The position numbers and the translations under genes were made by a program. A stretch of DNA of 64,000 nt from Siphonodentalium dalli (taxonomy: Eukaryota; Mollusca; Scaphopoda; Gadilida; Siphonodentaliidae): contig CP136066.1 in the NCBI GenBank assembly GCA_032622095.1, positions 91,967,319 through 92,031,318 on the forward strand, in the 5' to 3' direction. Below the pieces are notes generated by a model. It was not told where the DNA came from, ran no database searches, and worked only from the letters and a program-made list of their open reading frames with translations. Position 1 is the stretch's first letter. Each line of letters starts with the position of its first letter. Shown here piece after piece: positions 35,958 to 47,107 of the stretch.

Positions 35958-37200
35958 AAGGGGGGATTTCCACGTAAACATAATCATTTCCATGATATGG
36001 GGACTCTAATGGTGGGGTATAAAGATGTCTAAAATTGGTGCCGTTCGAGTCAGGGGTGCACGGAAGTGGAGAGGGGGATCAAATTGATACAAATATTTTT
36101 AGAGCGGATTTCCAATAAATTGATACAAATTCTTCTCCATTATACAAGGATTTTAATCGCGTGATTTAAAGATTCCAAATTGATGCCGCTTGGATTAGAG
36201 ATGGTGGGTGCACTAAATTTTATAAGAATTTGTTTAGTCGCCGATTGCCACCAAACTTATACATAATTATATCCACGATAGCAGGAGTCTAATGTTGTGG
36301 CTTAAAAACTGTCAAAAGTGGCGTCATTAGAGTCAGGAGGGCATTGGAAGGGAGGGGGCACCAAATTGATAAAAATTGATACACATTCTTCTCCATGATA
36401 CGAGGAATCTAATTGTGTCAAATTGGTGCCGTTTGGTGGGAGATGGTGGTTGAGGCACTACATTTTATAAGAGTTTGTTTAGTCACTCATTGCCGCCAAA
36501 CTTATACATAATCACCTCCATGGTATCAGGAGACTAAGTGTGTAGTTTAAACATGTCGAGTCATAGAGCGTATTCCCGTATACATATTCTCCTCCATGCA
36601 TGATACGAGGAATCTAAACGTGTGATTTAAATACGGCACACTGGTGCCGTTTGAGTGAGAGATGGAGGCACTAAATTTTTATGCTAATTTGTTTGGTCAC
36701 CGAATTCCACAAATTTTATATTACATTCATCTACATAATGAGTAATCCTACATGTATGTGGTTTAGAGGTGTCAAAGGTTGCGCCACTTGAGTCAGGGAT
36801 TATGAGAGGAGGGTCACCAAAAACTGATAAAAATATGTGTAGTGCCAATTGCCACCAAATTAATACGTCATTCTGCAATGATACGAGGAATCAAATCGTG
36901 TAGGTTAAGGACTCCATATTTGGTGCCTATATTTACCAATGTCTGTCTGTCATCTATATAACTTCATTGGACCATCTAGATGGCGCCAAAGGGATTTAAC
37001 AGGGGTAACTGTTTGTGTGGAAGATAATAGTGCGGGTTAAAAGTCTCTAAAGTGACGCTGTTGGTCTTAAGGTAGAAAAGGGAGAGGACAGCAAACATGA
37101 TGAAACATTTTTGTCGCCGACTTTCTCCAAAATATATACATAACGCAGTTCTAAATACATAAATACTTATTCGTATTCTTTATCGATAAACAAAATCACA
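35958..37200. repeat. Degenerate tandem array of 150-190 bp units
   Basis: Six to seven units share 'ccatgatacgaggaatctaa', 'gtgatttaa', 'ttggtgccgtttgagt' and a 'gccaccaaacttatacat' block. A related array, inverted and more diverged, lies at about 62.83-63.3 kb. Together with the hairpin end at 37.73-37.76 kb it may be the body of a Helitron-like element. Confidence 0.6.
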
Positions 37201-37251
37201 ATTACGCCGATAAGATGTGCCACTACTTTTAACCCTTTACCCAACAGAAGG

Positions 37252-37483
37252 GCCCTGTGCCAGTGCATTCTCTTATATATGCGAGTCGACCATAGGTCGC
37301 CTCGCATATATAAGAGAATGCATTGGCTTAACACATTAAAAATTATAAAATTGTTAAAGAATGTAAGAAAAAATGGTAAAAAGTGTTAAAAAAAAGATTG
37401 TTTTTAGGCCAATGCATTCTCTTATATATGCGAGGCGACCTATGGTCGACTCGCATATATAAGAGAATGCATTGGCACAGGGC
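37252..37483. mobile_element. Double-palindrome MITE with GCCCTGTGCC ends
   Basis: Ends GCCCTGTGCC and GGCACAGGGC. Each end is followed inward by a near-perfect hairpin, 'gcattctcttatatatgcga' plus its inverse, with an A- and T-rich middle. The flanks carry 'aaccctttacccaaca' left and its inverse at about 37612-37627, so it may sit within an older inverted repeat. Relatives are at 15.36 kb and 40.07-40.50 kb. Confidence 0.8.
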
Positions 37484-37727
37484 ATAACTGTAACCATCAC
37501 AATGTGGTCAATGAACCGGTTCCAATGATATCCATATTTGTATGGTTTTATTGAGACAGACCCAAGATATTTTAGGCTGTTGAAGCTTTATTTGGCCGGT
37601 TTTGGCCGGTTTGTTGGGTAAAGGGTTAATTCCCTGTATAAGAATACCGTTTTGTGATGCCATTTGGATATACAATTTATAAGAATACGTGTAACACTTT
37701 GAGCAATAGTATTCTCTTTTCCCCGCC

Positions 37728-37760
37728 AAATGCCCGGGCAACGCCGGGTAACCCTGCTAA
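37728..37760 (+). mobile_element. Helitron-type 3' end
   Basis: A hairpin (CCCGG, loop GCAACG, CCGGG) is followed by 'taaccctg' and CTAA before T, the structure of Helitron 3' ends inserted between A and T. The matching 5' end was not located; the tandem array to the left may be its body. Confidence 0.55.
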
Positions 37761-37788
37761 TTTAATTATAAAAGCGAACCATTATTAA

Positions 37789-38356
37789 AGGGATAATGTA
37801 CTCAAATGTTGTTGTTGGTTTCTATAGTCTCTGAGTCATAGAATAAGGTAAACAGATTTCCATTATTTGAAAGTCTGTTGAGTACGAAGTAATGTTACGG
37901 ATGGCAGATTAGCCAGAATGCGAAATTACCATTTGTCGTCATCGAGTAATTTTTGGACAGTTTTCAAGCAAATGTATCAAATAAATATTATTTTATATGC
38001 ATACTGGTTCCATATACTCATTTAAGTCATTGTATAGTCACTAATCAGTGAGCGGCTTGAGTTTACGCTCCGTATCAACATACTTTTACACGATCATGTG
38101 TGCCACGCGTTGCCCAATCCACTATCCGTGAATTATTGTTGATTACACCTTGTACACGGAAATTCGTAATTTAATTTATGGCTCCAGCCATAAATTCAAT
38201 TTATATCAAATTATTAACTTTGATGTTAAGACAACCTATTAACCTGAACGTTTACGGAATACACCTTCGACTCAAATTACTTCGTTTTCTACATATTATC
38301 GATATTAGATCGTTGTTATCACTGGGAATTTATTGAAAATGGCGTACAGTACACCT
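37789..38356 (-). mobile_element. TTAA-flanked TIR element, copy B
   Basis: Flanked by TTAA (37785-37788 and 38357-38360), with the same ends and internal words as copy A ('gttgttgttggtttctatag' against its inverse at about 33990) in opposite orientation. Slightly longer, with small internal changes. Confidence 0.85.
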
Positions 38357-38360
38357 TTAA

Positions 38361-39359
38361 AATTAAATATCTGCAACGAACCATCCTTTTAACTTGTTTT
38401 GGTTAAATCCATTTTTGATCATGCATCTAGATATTGAGCTCGTTTTATCACCCAATTACAGATGAATTTAAAGTCGACAACAGTTCCATCCATATTCATA
38501 GTATATTGTTCATTCAATTGTATACATGCCACATCTGTGTATGCATCAAATTGTATGGATCTTTATGCCATTACAAATAAATAACTAAAAAAGTCAAGGC
38601 TATTTCTATAACACCCAAGTTCGAAGTTTTCCGTTTTACAATTTAAATCTCTATGAGCCAATAGTGTTGGACGATGCTCGATTTTCTCAATCAGACGACT
38701 ACATCGCGACGCATGCAATATGACATTCTAAACTATAAAATTGCTAAATTCAAGCTGGAAATTTTACAACACATATCCGTTGAAATTGTTCTCATTGTTT
38801 GAGTTTCCAACCAGTAATATTAGTGGGAAATAGACCAACATCAGCATATTTTTCCATACAAATGTTGGTCTCAAATGACCATCAGTTTGAATAGGCCTTA
38901 GGGGTCTCAATACCACCGTCAGTAAATTCATTTTACATATATACATGCTGTAGACATAGTTTAAACAGTATTTATTTTCCCTCTATGGACATTCAAATAT
39001 ATAATTACAATAGGTACAAGTTAAGAAGAAAATGGGATTAGGGAACAAGCCATAAGCTTATTTGAAGCCCTCTCTCTTGACAATGGCGCAGCCCTACTTG
39101 ACGGTAAGCCATAAATGATAGCGGCAGAAAAAGATCCATAGTAAGATGAAATATATTTATTAAGAACTGGAGGATGAGACAGGGACAGAAGAGGATGTCA
39201 GAATTTAGAGAAGACCAGAAAGTACAGAGAGTGAGGTGTAACTATATATGTGAACATGCATAATACATAATTTCAAAGGAACCAAAAAAATAAATATAAT
39301 AACAAATATCAAGGAAATAGAAAGTATTTATACATATTTATAAGCGAGAAAATAACCAG
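38361..39359. other. Intron, unremarkable
   Basis: AT-rich. No frame or repeat with clear limits was recognised before the exon-like segment at 39360. Confidence 0.5.
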
Positions 39360-39421
39360 GTGAACATCTGCAGTGGTCCGTCGACCCGACGACCTACGCT
39401 GAAGAGATCATGCGCATCTCG
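39360..39421 (+). other. Candidate cryptic or alternative exon of iGluR gene 1
   Basis: A GC-richer 62-bp island between AATAACCAG and GTATGA. In the frame left by the exon ending at 24411 it reads EHLQWSVDPTTYAEEIMRIS with no stop, ending in phase 0. It cannot splice to 39634 (phase 1 needed), but is phase-compatible with 45184, which would skip M3. No match to a known receptor segment was recognised, so it may be a fragment of something else. Confidence 0.25.
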
Positions 39422-39633
39422 GTATGATCTACCATGCAGATTCAATATTGCAATGGTTTTGAGAAAAACGTCATTAAAAGCGAATACTGGCTATTATAAA
39501 TTTCTGAGCTGCAATGAATATTTGCTTATTAATTTCATAGGACAATTCTTCAGATCCCCATAGTAATAATTCACTAGTTATTGTTACTGTTACATTGTTG
39601 TAGACATGATTGTTCCCATATCAATACCTACAG

Positions 39634-39851
39634 GTTACGATCAGCGACATATTGCTGCGTATAGCAGACTGATCGTCGGAACCTGGTGGTTGTTCACGAT
39701 TCTGATATTGTCAGCTTATACAGCTAATCTCGCAGCATTTCTAACAGTAGCGGTTCCACACAACCACATTAACAGCATCGATGAATTGGCTAACCAGAAC
39801 ACGATAAAACCACTTATTAAACGTGGGACCAACTTGCAAGACCTGTTCTCG
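39634..39851 (+). CDS. iGluR gene 1, visible exon 9: M3 gate helix and start of S2
   Basis: Acceptor CCTACAG ends at 39633; donor GTGAGT starts at 39852. Two bases complete the Gly of EQG, then YDQRHIAAYSRLIVGTWWLF, a hydrophobic M3 and the gate motif LSAYTANLAAFLTV. The canonical motif is SYTANLAAF; here Ala (39714-39716) takes the first position with Ser just before it. S2 begins with NSIDELANQ (family 'I-x-S-x-x-D-L-A-x-Q') and reaches KRGTNLQDLFS, where the usual G-S-T ligand-contact motif is G-T-N. Ends in phase 0. Confidence 0.96.
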
Positions 39852-40069
39852 GTGAGTCATAGTTTTAGAATGAATGCAATATTTAGACCTCCCATATCCA
39901 ATTTCAACGAACAGTATCGGTTGATGCAATTATGTATACTTTCTGCACAACTAATCACATATAACTGCAAAACAGCACAAAGGCGTTAGATGTGACAATC
40001 GTCGCCCGATAAATATACTGTTTTAACTCCAACAAACTATATTATTATTTTTTTAAATAGTTTTTATTT

Positions 40070-40500
40070 AAATAAGAGAATGCATTGGCCTAACAAATTT
40101 TATATTATTTTTATAATTGTTAAAGAATGTAAGAAAAAATGGAAAAATATGACAATTTTTTTTTAAAGATTGCAAGAAATAATGATAAAAATTGTTAACG
40201 AATGTACGATAAAATTATAAAAATTGATAAAGAATGTAAGAAGAGATCATAAAAAATAATAAAAATTGTTAAAGAATGTAACAACAAAATGATAAAGTTG
40301 TTAAAGAATATAAGAAAAACGACAAAAATTGTTGTATAATGTAAGAACAAAATTCTAAATAAATTCTAAAAAGGAATGTAAGAAAATAAAAATGATGAAA
40401 AATTGAAAAAAAATATCGAAATTGTTAGGCCAATGCATTATCTTATATATGCGAGGCGACGTATGGTTGACTCGCATATATAAGATAATGCATTGTCGCA
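40070..40500. mobile_element. Diverged relative of the double-palindrome MITE with minisatellite core
   Basis: The right end has 'ccaatgcattatcttatata' and its inverse; the left end keeps only 'aagagaatgcattggcctaa'. Between them, about 40.11-40.42 kb is a degenerate tandem repeat of 'attgttaaagaatgtaagaa' words interleaved with A-rich runs. Confidence 0.65.
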
Positions 40501-43500
40501 GGGTATTTAATGTTGTTCCAGCACATCTCCCACCATAAAAGGGTTAACACTGAGATCAGCAATGCACTACGTTAGCAATACTTGGCTCAAATTCGGAGAT
40601 AGAACAGTGCCCTGTTTCTGTATTTTGTATACACGTCACGTGACCACGTTATTGAGATAGATCGATTTCCAAATAAGACTACTGAGTCTGAGAATCGTGT
40701 TATACATGTATTTGCGCGCGTGAAACAGTATAGTACTGATCTGTATATTGCCTATGTACCCCTGATTTATTTATGTATTGACCCCCACGTGTGGAGAGTG
40801 GCTTACAAATAAGACAACGTTAAAATATGACATTATGCAAGGGTTACATCTATAACAAATACATGCATCAACAATTGAAACAATTGAAGAAAAAAAAACA
40901 CACACACACAATAAACAAATAAAACAACGCTATATAGTATATACAGCCAGTCATTATATCACATGCATGCGGCTATACGACATATTTTGTTTTTGAAAAA
41001 TGGTGCTTAGGACAGCTGCTTAGGACAATATAATTCTCGTGCGACGATATATATGTTAGTCGATCATTGCTAGAAAGTCTTTCAACATTTGTGTTTTCTT
41101 TTGAATAATTGAATTAGAGAAAGAGTACAGAAAATTGTGGAAGCAATGAACAATACAGACTACAGAGAATATCGAAAGAGCGTACATGGTCTACTAACAT
41201 TATATCACCTGAGAGAAATGTGTGACATAGCGCAAATTTACAAAACAATACAGAAGGTGTAGTGCGACTGAAGACAGTGAAGTTGTTATACAACGATACG
41301 GATTTAAAAAAAAATGACAAGTGGAGGTTCGGAAGTGAATTAGTTGCAATGCACTTTAGAGCAATTAGTATCTCGGTCGTTGGGCATGTGGTACCTTTAA
41401 CCCACAGGGTTAAAGTGAAAGACAACAAATTGAATGCGTTAAATGGCTAGCTATTTAGAAAAACCATAATATTATTTACAGGAAGCCGATACAATAAATG
41501 CAGTAGTAACAAATACAAACATGTGAGTGACAATTTTTTGAGGCACAATAACCGCACATAGATGTAGGTCAAAACGGCAGACATCAATGTAGTGTTTATT
41601 CCCAAAGAAACAAAGAAAGGGGAGGGTTTTCAAAATTAGCGACCGCCTTCACCGGTCAATTTATTGGAAAGAAAGTTAACACAACCGCTTCGCGCATTCC
41701 TTCGGGCAAAACATTTAGTGCCCACGATTCTGCTCGGCGAATTATTCCAATTCGCAAACTAAATAGCATTACTGCCAAAATTCCTGTAGTTTATAATTAT
41801 GCTTCCATGGTGTAACCAAGGAAGTATATTGTTTTTCTATTGGGATCGTTTTCTGTTTATTTGGAAATACTCAGAAACTAGTTGCAATAGGAACGCGAAA
41901 TCTCTAGCGAATGTAGGCATCTAAGGTCTACTAGAAATAATGTTTCTTGGCGAAGTTATGGCCCTTTTACGATTATTTTTCAATATTATTATTATACTCG
42001 ACACTTCTGCAACGCCTTAATATCTGAACGTATGGGGAGTATCAATCTCAAAGTTTATACGTATGTTGGGATCAATGAGTTCTAACCTATCGTTATATAC
42101 CGAATATTGTCCGCGTTTCCACTGCGGAGTTATCTCCCTTTATCTGAAAAAATGTCATTTATTATCTCGGAAATTATAAGGAGTAGGGCATCGAAAATTG
42201 GATCGTATGCACACCTCAATATCCCCTACTGCCCACGGGCATCAAAACTTTTGTCCGCGCTTTCCCTGCGGAGTTACCGCCCATAGATAGGCAAGCCTCA
42301 AATTGATTGTACTCAGCTGTTCTTTCGTATCATTGTAGATAACTTAATTTCGTTGCGCAGTCCTCTTGGTCGTTGTCAGTTCAGTGCGAGAACGAAAACT
42401 GGACAGGGTCGGTCATATAATTTTACATTGGGGTGGGGGCAAAAATTTCGAAAAAAAAAATAGTCTATTAAGGTATGTGCTTTCCAGAAGTGAAGTTGAT
42501 GATACAGGAAAAAAAATTTGAATTCCGATTAGAAACACCAGAGTTGTTGGCCCTGGAAATTCGCGTTTTGGGCTGATCTGCTTGCGCCATCAACTCCTCT
42601 GAAGTTGTCAGACACTCTAAAAGTAAACTGCCCAACGGAGAATGCGAGTTGGGGTGGGTTGAGACTTTTAGAAAATTCCACCGAAAATCGTAAAAAGGCA
42701 AAAATCAAACATCGAGATAGAAATTTTTTCACGATTGCATCTGATGGGTAGTGTTCATGCGCATACAGGGTGCGATTTTCTAATTTTCAGAGTGAACGGT
42801 TTACTCGTGGCAACGCTATATAACATAAATATGTATACTTAAAGACACGGTTGGCCTTGGCGGTGGGTATCCTGTGAAAATATCTCCACCCGTCAAAAAC
42901 CGCCACAAACAGAAAGAACATCAAAATGTAGATAGACTTTGTCCGTATACAAATAAGAAAAATCGCATAAACAGTATGTTATGGTCATATGTTTGACCAT
43001 TGTTATGTAAACAAAAGCATAAAAAGTTACTTTTCTGGTGTTTGTTTATATTATGATGGTAAACATAAAGAGCGTTCTTTGTTGGTGAATACCTGATATG
43101 GAACTAATAAAGAGCGTTTATGCCATCTGTGTGTGATTAGCCAGTAGCATTGTGCTGTCTTCTGTAACACAATCAGGCTCTTGCTTAGGTAAAATATAAT
43201 AGGTCTTTATGATAACATGCTGTTTACGCGATGCGCATGGTATATATGAACGGAACTGTATGCGTTTTAATGTTTTTCTGTTTACGGTGTTTGGAACAAA
43301 TATGAATATTTTCGGCAATTAAGGCCACACGTGCCTTTAAGTAGTTTATCACTAACCTATTTTTAGACCCAAATCCAAACGGACTGAAGAAGGAGCGAGT
43401 TTAACACAGGAGCATGTACATTGATATACTCTTGGTACGCCTCCAAAAAATGATCGATCTACTATAAATGTAACCTGCTCAATGGTGAGCGTCCGTCGGG

Positions 43501-44392
43501 GTGGGTTCAGACTTGGCAAATTCCACCGAAAACAAATGGAGAAAATTACTCCAAAAATCAAACATTGAGATAAAAACTTTTTGACGAGTGGACGTGGTTA
43601 ACAGTATCCACGCAAAACTATAGTACGATTTTATAAGTTTTAGAGTGGACGGTTTACTCCTGGTAGCGTGTAACGTTGTTAACTGGTGATATATATTACT
43701 CATACTCATACCCACTCTTCTTGACGCCAAATTCGAACGGGCTTATAAAGGAGCAAGGCTAATACATGAACAGATACATCGATATAATATAGGTACGCCC
43801 AAAAGTTCCACCGCTCTACCATGAAAGCAACCTGCCCAACGGAGAGCGCGCATAACCCCCAAAATAAAAGGCAAATTCCACCGAAACTCGTAAAAGGGAA
43901 AAATGCAAAATCGCGTATCTAGCGTTTTATATTTTGAACACCTGCATGTGTTTGGTAGTATATATGTACAACATTTGTGCGATTTTCCAAGTTTTAGTGC
44001 TGACGGGAAGCACTCAGCTAGCGTTATCGAATGTCATAGTGTTATCTCTCGATCACAGTTAACTTTATATTACAGAGACGCTAACGACTATGTTTGGCGA
44101 TGACCCACTGAAATGCATCTAGAATTAATTAACTAAGCGGTCTTTCCTCCGCCATTAAAACTTCTAGAAGATTCTGAATTCGGAACTGAAAGCATTGTCC
44201 AAAAAATGCGAAATAACGGAGCTATGGTACATTGATATGCTTTATATCCTTTTGATCTACATGTAGATTACGATATAATCACACACGCCAAATTTCGTCA
44301 TCGTTGAACAGGATTTGGGCGTCATGGGGGAGGGTTGTAATTAGCCCTAAAATGTTGCCCTATCTAATAAAACTGAATGCTTGGCTTGTGTG
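40501..44392. other. Intron with diverged local repeats
   Basis: A direct repeat around 'ttgtccgcgtttccactgcgg' (42.1 kb) recurs as 'tgtccgcgctttccctgcgg' (42.26 kb). A block with 'aaattccaccgaaaa' and 'gggtgggtt' recurs near 42.65, 43.50 and 43.87 kb. 'ataaagagcgttt' at 43.07-43.12 kb also occurs at 54.15-54.20 kb. No gene was recognised; open frames at 42468-42732 and 43352-43730 fall in the repeats. Confidence 0.45.
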
Positions 44393-44475
44393 AACGGTGG
44401 CTCAGTTGGTCAGGACCACGATCAATTAGACTGTCATTAACCACCCACGCTGTGTCGAACCAAATGACATAAACC
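44393..44475 (+). repeat. Possible tRNA-like SINE fragment
   Basis: 'ggtggctcagttggtcagga' resembles a Pol III A box. A weak B-box-like 'gtgtcgaacc' follows at about 50 bases. Only the spacing and A box support it. Confidence 0.25.
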
Positions 44476-44678
44476 TTTGGAATACATATATCTTCTTTAG
44501 GAATGTCAATCCAAGTCCACAATCAGTTCACAAAGCACCAGTATGCATTCGCACGAAGGGGAACGCACCTATACACAAAACATACGCATGGAATGCGATA
44601 CCATGGAAGTATATCTGATTACATGGAATCAGACATCTAGTTCTGTTTTAATTTCGGCTAAGTACTTCGCAACATTAT

Positions 44679-44823
44679 ACAGTTATCGCATTGTTTCGAG
44701 GTTGACACGAGGAATTGTCAACCCGAGGAAGTCAATATTCACCAAGGCCGTAGTCCGAGGTGAATATTGACTTCCATGGGCTGACAATTCCTCGTGTCAA
44801 CCAAGAAACAATGCGATAACTGT
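44679..44823. mobile_element. Palindromic MITE
   Basis: Arms of about 65 bases: 'acagttatcgcattgtttc', 'gttgacacgaggaattgtca' and 'aagtcaatattcacc' are each mirrored, around a central loop with 'aaggccgtagtccgag'. Arms differ at a few positions. Confidence 0.85.
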
Positions 44824-45183
44824 TTTATTATATGAAACGCGCTTTGATTGGACAAGACGTTGTGACGTTGAACGTCGCTGCGAAAATCCTATCTATTTTC
44901 AGGTCTGATAATAAGTTATGTTAACCCCTGAGGTATCTGACGTCACTCAGAACTGTTATTAACCTCTTGTTTGATTAATGAGGTGAACATCATTAGATAT
45001 CTCTATTTTTTCGTTATGTCTTAACATAGGAATTGGGGAAAGAATTCCACAAAGAATCACAAATCTTTTCAATGGATAAAAGGATGGATTAACAGAAAGG
45101 CACCACTCGACAATAGCACATGTTAGCAGACACCAGTATTTCCTGTTAAAATCACTTGATACCTTTGTTGTGTTATCCTTCAG

Positions 45184-45437
45184 AAGTCAGACGGCGAAGT
45201 CTACAAAAGGATATGGGCCCAAATAAAGGAGAGTGGTGTGTTTGCGAAGAACAACGATGATGGCGTTCGCCTTGCTCGGACGGGGAAATATGCCTTTCTG
45301 CAGGACAGAAGTCCCCTAGATTATTACGCCGCAGTTGAGTGTGGTGACTTTGTCGTAGCTGACCAGACTTTCAACTCTGCTCCACTTGCATTCGTTGTTC
45401 AACACGAATCGCCATATAAACAGGAATTCAGTCGAAA
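45184..45437 (+). CDS. iGluR gene 1, visible exon 10: ligand-binding S2
   Basis: Acceptor TCCTTCAG ends at 45183; donor GTAAAT starts at 45438. Phase 0 start with KSDGEVYKRIWAQIKESGVF, then NNDDGVRLARTGKYAFLQD, ECGDF and APLAFVVQHESPYKQEF; ends two bases into a codon. Family counterparts are 'Y-x-x-M-W', 'V-x-N-x-x-E-G-[IV]', 'Y-A-F-L-x-E-S' and the 'Y-G-[IV]-x-x-x-x-[GN]-S-P-[FY]' strand. The position normally Glu in 'L-x-E-S/T' is Asp (45304-45306). Asp is found there in glycine- or D-serine-binding receptors (GluN1, GluD2). The frame would hit a stop just past the donor, supporting the splice. Confidence 0.95.
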
Positions 45438-46345
45438 GTAAATATAACACGTGTTCTAATTATAACAATGTGAGTGACCATTCACGAGATCAGACTATCG
45501 TTACGGTGAATATTTAGGAGATATGTGATATATAATTCATGTTGGCTTTTACAAAGTGTTTTGATAAATCGTTCTAAAAGGGAAAATAAGTTTTGAAGTG
45601 ACAATGTTTTTTTTAAATTCGAGCAAACACTGGTTACCAAAGAGTCATGAACACGGGGAAATTATTTCGAAAAAGTAGAAGAGGTTAATCAATTGAATCA
45701 ACTGTGCACAACATAATTCACAACTAATAGCATTGGAGTACATCGTCGTCACATTCGTCGACAGCTATTATGGTTTATACTCTTATCATGACTTAATCCT
45801 TTGGCACACCGTACAAACAGATTCTTCATCTGATAGCCATCAACATAAATAGTGATCTTCGGGGTGACCATCTAGAGGGGAGCTGTTAAATTATTTTGAA
45901 TTTCATTGAAAAGCAAGGCCGGCAGAGGCTTTCATTGTTTTATATATATATAGTTCTCTTTGTGTTAACATATGTTATTACTTAGACATTTCAACTGTCC
46001 ACATTCCTGACTACTCCATTGACTGTAACACACGAAATTACCTCATCATAGTTAAGCTACAGTGTCATGGCGACCTTCATGTACAAGAGCACGTATATAT
46101 TTTTATTATATCATATTTCCCATTATTTTATACACTTTTATTATCATTTTAAACAAGAAATTCGGATGTGCGTACATGCATATATATGCCATGACGCCAG
46201 GCAGTCGGGCAATGAACATAGCGAACTGGGTAAGAAACATTTGGACCAAGAACATAAGAAATAGCGCCATCGGAACCCTCATTCACTTGGATAAGATATG
46301 GCGGCAAAGTGTTTTTCTTTATCATGAGTACTATTTCCATTGCAG
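45438..46345. other. Last intron of gene 1
   Basis: No repeat with ends recognised. An open frame runs in from 46062 in frame with the final exon, but the acceptor at 46345 and the phase from 45437 show that this upstream part is intron. Confidence 0.6.
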
Positions 46346-46637
46346 TGTAGACAGAATGCTGGAATCTGGACTGGTTGCCCAATTGATTCGGAAATGGCGG
46401 CCCAGGTCAAACTGTGAAAAGCAGACTTCATCAACAGCTAGCCTTGGCATGGAATATATTGCCGGTTTATTCGTACTGTATGCTTCTGTCTCTGTCGTTG
46501 CCGGCGTGTTTCTTGTGATTGAAGTACTCAGAGGCTCCAGTTGTACACGGCCCTGCTTGCAAACCAAAAACATGCCCAGTGTTTCTGACATTGCATCTGA
46601 CGAACGACAGAACCACGTTGAAGTGACACGGTTATAG
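46346..46637 (+). CDS. iGluR gene 1, last exon: S2 end, M4 and cytoplasmic tail
   Basis: Acceptor CATTGCAG ends at 46345. One base completes an Asn codon, then VDRMLESGLVAQLIRKW (family 'L-x-E-x-G-x-[LI]-x-x-x-x-x-K-W'), a Cys, the M4 helix around MEYIAGLFVLYASVSVVAGV, and a tail of about 40 residues with a Cys pair. It ends NHVEVTRL before TAG at 46635-46637. The last three residues T-R-L fit a class I PDZ ligand (S/T-x-hydrophobic), as in many synaptic receptors. An ATTAAA at 47013-47018 could be the polyadenylation signal, but that is only a possibility. Confidence 0.94.
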
Positions 46638-47107
46638 AAGTAATTCTGAAGTAGAGATGCATATACTTCTTGGACGTTAATGCCAGTTTCGATTGTTTGA
46701 AATACCACAGCGACGTGTGTTCAAAAACTTCAAAACTTGCCTATATAGGCTTCGCCACATGAGTGCTGAATAGACGGTGTTATCGGTTGGTCAATGACAG
46801 GACTGCTGCTGAGATTTGCGTTTGATACAATTGGGTGAATGAGAACAAAATTTAAAGTTCCCCGTTATACAAAGGATAGTACCTCACATTTCTCATTATT
46901 CTAGGGAAGGGACAGACTGAATCCTATCTATTCGCTGGAGTAATGAATAATTTGAAGCTATTGTGGACTTAATTGATGATTTCTTCATCACGAATTTTTA
47001 AGAATTGTGAGAATTAAAGGGAACCACTAGAATATAAACAGTATGACAGTATACATATTATATGCATGGCGGCTGTGTAATTCGGAAATCGTTTACAAGG
47101 CATATCA

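Larger units (their letters stand above)
3876..46637 (+). other. Ionotropic glutamate receptor gene 1, gene span (5' end missing)
   Basis: Eleven exons at 3876, 9019, 9780, 10481, 18644, 20725, 23156, 24075, 39634, 45184 and 46346 join through GT-AG introns with matching phases into about 766 codons ending in TAG. Order matches the iGluR family: amino-terminal domain, S1, M1, pore loop, M3, S2, M4, tail. A full receptor is usually 850-950 residues, so roughly 100 N-terminal residues, including the signal peptide, are missing. The first visible exon starts with one base of a split codon, so at least one exon precedes it. The protein should be a tetrameric ligand-gated cation channel in the plasma membrane. 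Subfamily is uncertain: it looks closer to the AMPA/kainate/delta-type group than to NMDA receptors, but is divergent. The largest intron (24412-39633) carries a LINE and many other repeats. Confidence 0.93.

Noticed and set aside
46062..46345. Upstream Met-start extension of the last exon
   Set aside because: The acceptor at 46345 and the phase left by 45437 join perfectly to the S2/M4 sequence; the upstream part reads as intron.
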